Source: Nanogingivalis sp963545035
GTDB lineage: Bacteria; Patescibacteriota; Saccharimonadia; Saccharimonadales; Saccharimonadaceae
Assembly: GCA_963545035.1 (NCBI GenBank)
Contig: CAUUHU010000028.1
Span: 1-7,126 of the forward strand
Length of the DNA stretch: 7,126 bases
Direction of reading: 5' to 3'
Position 1 is the stretch's first letter. Each line of letters opens with the position of its first letter. Below, one piece after another: positions 1 through 5,281 of the stretch. Below the pieces are notes generated by a model. It ran no database searches. It was not told the origin of the DNA and worked only from the letters and a program-made list of their open reading frames with translations. Made by a program: the position numbers and the translations under genes.

Positions 1-2247
1 ACTACCGATGACTGGAATTATGCAATGACCAAAAAACAGATACCTAAAGAGTTTTTTGCAAGTTCTGAGAGTTGTCCTAAGGGTTATATCAAGTTTTTAA
101 AGACTCAAAATGGACACCAAAGAAACGCCTGTAAAAAGTCTTCAAAAGGTTCAGACCTAGACTGTACAAAAGAAGAAAACAAAGAAAAGCAAGAATGTAA
201 AGATGTTGAAAAAGGTTCTAGCGAGGATGGTGACGGTGATGACTCTGATGATAAAAACTCTTGTGCAATCGAATGGGTTGGTTGGATTATGTGCCCGGTT
301 ATTCGTGGTGCAAATGGTATGGTTGTCAGTACTTATAGTCTCATGCAACAGCACTTCCTAAATATTAAGGCTGATGAAATCTTCCAACAAGACAAGCCAG
401 CGTTCAAAACTTGGTCTAGCTTCCGTGATATTGCAAACGTATTTTTCGTGATAGCGTTATCGATTATCATCTTCTCACAAGTTTCAGGTGTAGGTATTTC
501 GAACTATGGCATTAAGAAAATGCTACCAAAAATTATTGTCTTTGCAATTCTGGTTAATATTTCTTGGTATGTTTCTGTCATTATGATTGATATTTCTAAT
601 ATCTTAGGACACTCATTATTTGAATGGTTGTCTGGTGACGGCACTTGGCAGTTCTCTAGCGACTCTCAGTCGGAAGATAGTCCTGTTGAGCAAATCCTTA
701 GTGGAGGGAATACTGCTGCTGCTATTGGTGTTGGTACTGCTGCCGCCATTTCTGGTGCTTTTGCTGCGGGATCTTCGATTTTGATGTTCATCTTCTCAGC
801 GGCGCTCGCATTGATTATGATGGTGTTTATCTTGTTGATTCGTCAGGCTGCCGTGATCGTGCTTGTAGTTGTTTCGCCGGTAGCTTTTGTTGCAGGAATT
901 CTACCGAACACTGAAGGGGTGTTTAAAAAATGGATGAAGTTCTTTAAGAATATGCTAATGATTTATCCAATCTGTTCGCTAATTGTAGGTGGCTCAATAT
1001 TCGTTTCAAACTTACTTTATAACAATGAAAGTAGTCCGCTATTGAAAGTTGCTTATGGCTTACTACCAATTCTATCATTGTTTACGATCGTTGCTATCAT
1101 CAAGAGTGTGCTTTCAATTATTGATGGCTTAACTGGTGGTAATTTGCGCGGAACTCTTGATAAAATGTCTGGAAAACTAACCAATGCTACAGCTAATAGT
1201 CGACCTCTTAGGCGTGCTGAAGAATTCCAACGAAACTTAAAGTTTAAGGGCGTGGCGTTAGGTAGGGATGCTCGCGAAGCTAAATATCAAGAAGGTAAGG
1301 CGAATCGAACTTATCAGAGAAATCGCAAGGAACTTCAGAGGCTTCAATCTAAAGATAACCTAACGGCAGCCGAGTCTCGTCGCTATACACAATTGGGTGC
1401 TGAGAATGCTAAATACGAAAGAGCACAGTCTGAAGGTATGGCATCTGCTATGGCAAGTACAATTGCTGGCGATGTTGGTGCTGTTGATAGACATTTGCAA
1501 AGAATTTCTAACGTAACTGATCCGGTTCAGCAAGGTTTAATGTATGGCGCAGTTGCGCAGGCGGTTAATCAGGCTGGGTTGAGTGCAGCTGATCGATCTG
1601 CAGCAATGGCTAAGGTTGTTGACGGAGCCCTACAGGGTGATAACCCAGAACAAAGGCAGGCTGCTATGAGGCAACTTGCCCTAAATGCTGGTTCAGAAAT
1701 GAAAAATATCAACCCAGCTGCAGCTAAAGCTCTTAAACAGAACACGGCTGATAAAGATAATATCAGGAGTGTTTCCGATTTCGAAAAAGATGCTTCTACA
1801 TACGCCGGTGCTAGCGCTCAGCAGATGGCTGGATGGTCGGCGATGTCAAGTGCTGATTCTTCGAACAACCAAGTTGCTAATGCTGTGAAGAGTGCATTCG
1901 CTAGTGGTGATCAGAAGCAGATCGCAGAAGCACAAAATATAGCTAAAGTTGCAGACCAAGCGCTCAAGGCTAATGAAAAAGGTACTATGTTCCTAACTCC
2001 CAACCAGGAAAAGAACTTTAGAGCAATATCAGATGAAGCTAAGGCTAAGGCTCCTGCTGCAGCCGCTCCTGCCGCTCCTGCGCCCGCACCTACACCTGCG
2101 GGATCACAAAATATGCAAGTTGGTGTAAATTATAACGTTAATAATAATTCGCAAACTTCGCAATATGGTGCTCCAGCGCCAACGCAACAAGTAGCTGTAG
2201 ATCAATATAAATCAAATAGAAGGTTTGGACCACAGCGCTCTAAATAG
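1..2247 (+). CDS. VirB6/TrbL-like polytopic membrane protein of a type IV secretion-like system (5' partial)
   Basis: Probable inner-membrane channel component of a type IV secretion or conjugation-like apparatus. The frame is open from base 1. The first ATG (25) has no ribosome site and no signal peptide follows it, so I infer that the true start lies upstream. Numbering from that ATG (740 aa): residues 1-90 are hydrophilic with six Cys (17, 36, 47, 58, 80, 90) and an acidic run at 67-77. Membrane segments lie near 134-155, 167-193, 229-249, 251-272, 275-294, 308-330 and 342-366. The stretch SPVAFVAGILPNTEGVFKKW (284-303) and the following MIYP (312-315) resemble the VirB6/TrbL core. Residues 367-740 form a basic, then Ala/Gln-rich, probably cytoplasmic tail ending in an Ala/Pro linker (675-692) and an Asn/Gln-rich end. 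Similar proteins in Patescibacteria lie next to VirB4-type ATPases, so such a gene is expected upstream. The family call is fairly secure; the transported substrate is unknown. Confidence 0.72.
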   Translation, partial: TTDDWNYAMTKKQIPKEFFASSESCPKGYIKFLKTQNGHQRNACKKSSKGSDLDCTKEENKEKQECKDVEKGSSEDGDGDDSDDKNSCAIEWVGWIMCPVIRGANGMVVSTYSLMQQHFLNIKADEIFQQDKPAFKTWSSFRDIANVFFVIALSIIIFSQVSGVGISNYGIKKMLPKIIVFAILVNISWYVSVIMIDISNILGHSLFEWLSGDGTWQFSSDSQSEDSPVEQILSGGNTAAAIGVGTAAAISGAFAAGSSILMFIFSAALALIMMVFILLIRQAAVIVLVVVSPVAFVAGILPNTEGVFKKWMKFFKNMLMIYPICSLIVGGSIFVSNLLYNNESSPLLKVAYGLLPILSLFTIVAIIKSVLSIIDGLTGGNLRGTLDKMSGKLTNATANSRPLRRAEEFQRNLKFKGVALGRDAREAKYQEGKANRTYQRNRKELQRLQSKDNLTAAESRRYTQLGAENAKYERAQSEGMASAMASTIAGDVGAVDRHLQRISNVTDPVQQGLMYGAVAQAVNQAGLSAADRSAAMAKVVDGALQGDNPEQRQAAMRQLALNAGSEMKNINPAAAKALKQNTADKDNIRSVSDFEKDASTYAGASAQQMAGWSAMSSADSSNNQVANAVKSAFASGDQKQIAEAQNIAKVADQALKANEKGTMFLTPNQEKNFRAISDEAKAKAPAAAAPAAPAPAPTPAGSQNMQVGVNYNVNNNSQTSQYGAPAPTQQVAVDQYKSNRRFGPQRSK

Positions 2248-2249
2248 AT

Positions 2250-2279
2250 AAAAACACCCCACTCAAGGGGTGTTTTTTC
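2250..2279 (+). terminator. Strong intrinsic terminator of the VirB6-like gene
   Basis: A perfect 11-bp stem (2250-2260 with 2267-2277) has a GC core CACCCC/GGGGTG, a 6-nt loop ACTCAA and a run of six T (2273-2278). It starts 3 nt after the TAG stop at 2245-2247. The A-rich 5' arm would make it partly active on the minus strand too, but no minus-strand gene ends here. It separates the secretion-type operon from murD. Confidence 0.9.
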
Positions 2280-2289
2280 TATGTAAGTG

Positions 2290-2298
2290 TGCTAAAAT
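2290..2298 (+). promoter_or_regulatory. Extended -10 promoter for murD-mscL-prfB
   Basis: TGCTAAAAT gives a TGn extension directly before a TAAAAT -10 box (2293-2298). At 16-18 nt spacing the -35 region falls in the terminator's 3' arm and has no good TTGACA match, so recognition would rest on the extended -10. The predicted transcription start is near A2305, giving a 25-nt leader to the murD ATG, which matches two other leaders in this window. Confidence 0.6.
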
Positions 2299-2319
2299 AA
2301 AAATAGAATTTAACCTAAA

Positions 2320-2325
2320 AAGGAG
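2320..2325 (+). promoter_or_regulatory. murD: Ribosome binding site fixing the murD start
   Basis: AAGGAG lies 4 nt before ATG 2330. It decides the start: the frame is open back to 2270 through an ATT, but that upstream part overlaps the terminator hairpin and promoter and encodes nothing MurD-like. From 2330 the protein begins MKIALIGFG, a typical first strand and glycine-rich loop of MurD domain 1. Confidence 0.8.
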
Positions 2326-2329
2326 AAAT

Positions 2330-3664
2330 ATGAAAATTGCATTAATTGGTTTTGGCCTTGAAACAAAAAGCGCTTACGGATATTTTAAAAAGTTAAATAA
2401 AGACACCATCTTTGAGGTTTATGATGAACATGAGAGCGGAAAGATCAAGCTACCGGAAGGTGTGAAATTTTTTGGTAATTTTCACGATTTTTCAAAAATT
2501 CAGGCAGATTTAATTGTGCGAACCCCTGCAGTTAATCCTTCACGATTACCAAAAAATGTTAAGATTACTTCTGTTACGAATTTATTTTTCGAAAACTGCC
2601 CAGCACCAATCATTGGTGTAACCGGCTCAAAAGGTAAGGGTACGGTCTCGAGTTTTATTGCCGAAATTCTGCGAGCCGCAGGCTTAAAAACCCACTTGCT
2701 CGGCAATATTGGCATTCCCGCACTAGATAAACTGAATGAGATTAATGACCAAGACGTAGTTGTTTATGAGCTAAGCAGTTTTCAACTTTGGGATGCGCAA
2801 AAATCGCCGCATATTTCAATTTTAAACAATATTGAACCAGATCATCTAGATGTTCATGATAATTTTGAAGATTACGTTCAAGCTAAATTGAATATTGCAA
2901 AAAACCAAAAAGAAGGTGATTTCTTTATTTTTAATCAAGAAAATCCAACGGTTTTGAGTGTAGTAGAAAAATTAAAAGCAAGTTTAAAATCTGAACTTCA
3001 GCCGTTCCCAAATTATGATTTAGCGCATGTTCAGAACGGTCAATTTTTATGGGGCGATGAACTAATTTTTAGTACAGATATTTTAAAAATTCCCGGTGAG
3101 CACAATCAGAAAAATGCTTGTGCGGCAATGATTGCAACTTTTGATTTATTGCGCGAAAAAGGCTTTGCGCTTGAAGAAATTTTTGATTTTTGGCAAAAAG
3201 GTCTTTCGAGCTTTACTGGTTTGCCACACCGATTGAAATTTGTGAAAGAAGTTTCAGGGGTGCGTTTTTATGATGATTCTATTGCAACAACTCCCGGAAG
3301 CGCAATTGCGGCACTCAATGCTTTTAGTCAACCAAAAATTTTAATTCTTGGCGGTAGCAATAAAGGTGCAGATTTGAGCGAACTGATTGCAAAAATTTCG
3401 AATTCATCGGAGAGTGAGCTTCGAAAAGTGATTTTAATGGGTGCAGAATCTTTGAAATTGGCTCAAAAATTAACTCAGGCGGGTTTTGAACGATTTGTAA
3501 ATTTGGGTCAAGAGACAAACATGCAAGAAGTTGTAAAAACTTCTTTCGAAAATGCTCAAAGCGGAGATGTGATTATTTTAAGCCCGGCACATGCAAGTTT
3601 TGATATGTTTAAAAGCTATGCCGACCGAGGTGAACAGTTTATTGAAAATGTAAACCTTTTATGA
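2330..3664 (+). CDS. murD: UDP-N-acetylmuramoyl-L-alanine:D-glutamate ligase
   Basis: Cytoplasmic ATP-dependent ligase that adds D-glutamate to UDP-MurNAc-L-Ala in peptidoglycan precursor synthesis. At 444 aa it has the family's normal length. Domain 1 (about 1-90) is Rossmann-like. The central ATPase domain has the P-loop TGSKGKGT (98-105), ELSSFQL (147-153), EPDHLDVH (169-176), a lysine (K186) in AKLNIAKN where MurD carries its carbamylated lysine, and GEHNQKNACAA (256-266). The C-terminal domain has LPHR (298-301), DDSIATTPGS (315-324), LGGSNKGAD (340-348) and SPAHASFDMFKSYADRG (418-434). The ELSSFQL and SPA.ASFD.F motifs point to MurD rather than MurC, MurE or MurF. Two common MurD positions differ: the residue after the P-loop lysine is Gly, and the usual DSKAT reads DSIAT. 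The gene is first in a cluster with mscL and prfB, away from any dcw cluster visible here. It ends with TGA. Confidence 0.95.
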   Translation: MKIALIGFGLETKSAYGYFKKLNKDTIFEVYDEHESGKIKLPEGVKFFGNFHDFSKIQADLIVRTPAVNPSRLPKNVKITSVTNLFFENCPAPIIGVTGSKGKGTVSSFIAEILRAAGLKTHLLGNIGIPALDKLNEINDQDVVVYELSSFQLWDAQKSPHISILNNIEPDHLDVHDNFEDYVQAKLNIAKNQKEGDFFIFNQENPTVLSVVEKLKASLKSELQPFPNYDLAHVQNGQFLWGDELIFSTDILKIPGEHNQKNACAAMIATFDLLREKGFALEEIFDFWQKGLSSFTGLPHRLKFVKEVSGVRFYDDSIATTPGSAIAALNAFSQPKILILGGSNKGADLSELIAKISNSSESELRKVILMGAESLKLAQKLTQAGFERFVNLGQETNMQEVVKTSFENAQSGDVIILSPAHASFDMFKSYADRGEQFIENVNLL

Positions 3665-3670
3665 TAGAAT
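3642..3670 (+). promoter_or_regulatory. Internal promoter at the murD/mscL boundary, predicted to make leaderless mscL mRNA
   Basis: TTGAAA (3642-3647), a 17-nt spacer and TAGAAT (3665-3670) are visible, with a TGA directly before the -10 forming a TGn extension. That TGA is also the murD stop codon. Counting seven bases past the -10 places the start at T3677, and the nearest purine is A3678, the first base of the mscL ATG. The transcript would carry essentially no leader. This also explains why the AGGG at 3673-3676, only 1 nt from the ATG, need not act as a ribosome site. Confidence 0.65.
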
Positions 3671-3677
3671 GTAGGGT

Positions 3678-4121
3678 ATGAGTAAAAAAGATAATACAGC
3701 TAAGAAAGCTACAAAAGCTAAAGCAGTTAAGAAGGCGACCGATAAGCTTAAAAAAGTAGATCCAAAAGCACAATTTGCGGGCTTTAAGAAGTTCATTAAA
3801 GACCAAGGGTTAATCGGTATGGCTATCGGTTTGATTCTCGGAACTGCTTCTGGTGATCTTGTAAAATCTCTAATTAATAACATTATTATGCCTCCACTAG
3901 GCTTTATTCTTGGTTCATCTGAAGGGCTTAAGGGTGTTGTTTGGCGCATGGGAAAAACTCCAGCTGGTAAAGAAGCGGTTCTTTCTTATGGCACATTCTT
4001 AAACGATGTAATTAACTTTTTAGTTATTGCTTTTGTCGTTTACTTTGTACTTTTGTTTGTTGAAAAACTTTTCACAGACGACGATATTGAAGAAGAGGCT
4101 GAAAAGGCAGCTAAAAAATAA
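3678..4121 (+). CDS. mscL: Large-conductance mechanosensitive channel
   Basis: Homopentameric inner-membrane pore that opens under extreme membrane tension and releases solutes on osmotic downshock. The 147-aa product matches MscL: FKKFIKDQGLIGMAIGLILG (36-55) leads into TM1, and TASGDLVKSLINNIIMPPLG (56-75) holds the conserved IIMPPLG at the end of TM1. A short loop (about 79-103) follows, then TM2 (about 106-129) after YGTFLNDVINFLVIAF. Two departures from the E. coli form are visible: a Lys/Ala-rich N-terminal extension of about 30 residues with 12 lysines, and a short acidic C-terminus (TDDDIEEEAEKAAKK) in place of the usual longer C-terminal helical bundle. It starts 13 nt after the murD stop and ends 6 nt before prfB. 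It can be read from the murD promoter or from its own promoter at 3642-3670. Confidence 0.93.
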   Translation: MSKKDNTAKKATKAKAVKKATDKLKKVDPKAQFAGFKKFIKDQGLIGMAIGLILGTASGDLVKSLINNIIMPPLGFILGSSEGLKGVVWRMGKTPAGKEAVLSYGTFLNDVINFLVIAFVVYFVLLFVEKLFTDDDIEEEAEKAAKK

Positions 4122-4127
4122 TTTCTT

Positions 4128-5207
4128 ATGGATAGGCTGAAAACTCGCACGAGCAATATTTTAGATGAGCTTGAAAAAGCGAGCTTAAAGCTTAACCTTG
4201 AAGATAAGAAACAACAACTAAATAACCTCGAAAGCGAAGTCTCAAATCCCGAAATTTGGCTGAATCCTTCTGTTGCACAAGAAAAAATTAAAAAACTTAC
4301 CAACCTAAAGAAGGAGATTCACCCTTGGGTTGTTTTGAGGACGCAGGTCGAGGATATTTTTGAGTTGATGAGTTTTGGTGACGAAGATCTCCTAGAAGAA
4401 TTCGAAAGTCAAATTTGTCAGTTCGAAAATGATTTCAAAGAGTTGCAAAAACAGCTTCTTTTTAGTGGCGAATTTGATCACGGTGATGCGATTGTGCGCA
4501 TTACATCTGGTGTTGGCGGAACCGATGCGCAAGATTTTGCCGAAATGCTCGAGCGAATGTATTTGCGCTGGTCGGAGAAAAATGAATTTAAAACCGAACA
4601 AATTGAACGTAGCACTGGTGAGGAGGCTGGAATAAAAACTAGTGTTTTTGAAGTTCAAGGGTTAAATGCTTACGGCAAGCTTCGTAGTGAAAACGGAGTG
4701 CATCGTTTGGTGCGAATTTCACCGTTCAATAGCGCTGGAAGTCGTGAAACTTCTTTTGCATTGGTTGAAATTTTGCCAAAAATTGACGCGCCCGAACAAG
4801 TCGAGATCGCCGAAAAAGACTTACGGGTTGATGTCTATCGTTCCGGCGGAAAAGGTGGGCAGGGTGTAAACACGACCGACTCGGCGGTTCGAATCACGCA
4901 CTTGCCAACAGGAATTGTTGTGGCAATTCAAAATGAGCGCTCGCAGACTCAAAATAAAGAGACTGCCATGAAAATTTTGCGTGGAAAACTTATACAAATG
5001 AAAATGGAGCAGCACGCACAAAATCTAAGCGATCTTCAGGCTGGAAAATCTGCCGACTGGGGCTCACAAATTCGAAATTACGTTCTTAACCCTTATAAAT
5101 TAGTGAAAGATACTCGAACAAAGTATGAGGAAAAAGATGTAGATAAAGTCCTAAATGGTGATATCGATGGATTTATTTATGCCTTTTTAGAACATTCTGA
5201 AGAATAA
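4128..5207 (+). CDS. prfB: Peptide chain release factor 2
   Basis: Class I release factor that recognises UAA and UGA in the ribosomal A site and triggers peptidyl-tRNA hydrolysis. The 359-aa product has an N-terminal helical region (1-110), the SPF anticodon-mimic tripeptide (198-200) that marks RF2 rather than RF1, and the catalytic GGQ (243-245) in SGGKGGQGVNTTDSAVRITH (239-258). RF2-type C-terminal landmarks follow, including WGSQIRNYVLNPYKLVKDTR (311-330). The frame is continuous: near codons 22-25, where many bacteria carry a CUU-UGA +1 frameshift site, the codons read CTT AAC CTT GAA, so autoregulatory frameshifting is absent. The ATG is 6 nt after the mscL stop with no Shine-Dalgarno motif at a workable distance, so translation may be coupled to mscL. 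Internal ATGs are too far in. The adjacent ftsE/ftsX often seen beside prfB are not present. Confidence 0.95.
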   Translation: MDRLKTRTSNILDELEKASLKLNLEDKKQQLNNLESEVSNPEIWLNPSVAQEKIKKLTNLKKEIHPWVVLRTQVEDIFELMSFGDEDLLEEFESQICQFENDFKELQKQLLFSGEFDHGDAIVRITSGVGGTDAQDFAEMLERMYLRWSEKNEFKTEQIERSTGEEAGIKTSVFEVQGLNAYGKLRSENGVHRLVRISPFNSAGSRETSFALVEILPKIDAPEQVEIAEKDLRVDVYRSGGKGGQGVNTTDSAVRITHLPTGIVVAIQNERSQTQNKETAMKILRGKLIQMKMEQHAQNLSDLQAGKSADWGSQIRNYVLNPYKLVKDTRTKYEEKDVDKVLNGDIDGFIYAFLEHSEE

Positions 5208-5239
5208 AAACTTAAGCATATTGACAAAATGCTATTTTT
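5206..5239 (+). terminator. Weak candidate terminator after prfB, overlapping the next promoter
   Basis: AGCAT (5215-5219) pairs with ATGCT (5229-5233), followed one base later by TTTTT (5235-5239). AAAAA at 5206-5210 could pair with that T-run across a small internal loop. The stem is only 5 bp with a 9-nt loop, so termination would be inefficient. The -35 box of the downstream promoter sits in the loop, so this may be chance. Confidence 0.3.
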
Positions 5240-5249
5240 GTGATATTAT
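5221..5249 (+). promoter_or_regulatory. Near-consensus sigma-70-type promoter for the PRTase-like gene
   Basis: A perfect TTGACA (5221-5226), a 17-nt spacer and TATTAT (5244-5249) are present, with TGA before the -10 (5241-5243) forming a TGn extension. The predicted start is A5256, leaving a 26-nt A/T-only leader apart from single G and C bases, and no Shine-Dalgarno sequence before ATG 5282. A second TATTAT at 5255-5260 lacks a partner -35 at proper spacing. This promoter makes the downstream gene an independent transcription unit. Confidence 0.85.
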
Positions 5250-5281
5250 TTAACTATTATAGTAAAAAATAAAACAAAAAT

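Noticed and set aside
157..354. Minus-strand open frame of 65 codons inside the VirB6-like gene
   Set aside because: Antisense shadow of a well-supported coding frame, with no ribosome site or promoter.
2041..2110. Ala/Pro-codon run as a DNA repeat
   Set aside because: It is low-complexity protein-coding sequence without exact tandem units.
2270..2329. Longer N-terminus of MurD from 2270
   Set aside because: It would be encoded by the terminator and promoter region; the AAGGAG before ATG 2330 and the family N-terminus fix the later start.
3659..3949. Minus-strand open frame of 96 codons over mscL
   Set aside because: Fully antisense to conserved MscL sequence; no start signals and no family resemblance.
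4060..4088. Possible prfB promoter inside mscL (TTGAAA, 17 nt, GATATT)
   Set aside because: The -10 matches only four of six bases and lacks the TGn extension seen in four of the other promoters.
4117..4130. Leaderless prfB start from AATAAT at 4117-4122
   Set aside because: No -35, no TGn and spacing to the ATG too short; operon read-through is simpler.
4040..4658. Antisense and alternate-frame open frames within mscL and prfB
   Set aside because: They overlap conserved RF2 and MscL motifs in other frames, and their composition looks like frame shadows.
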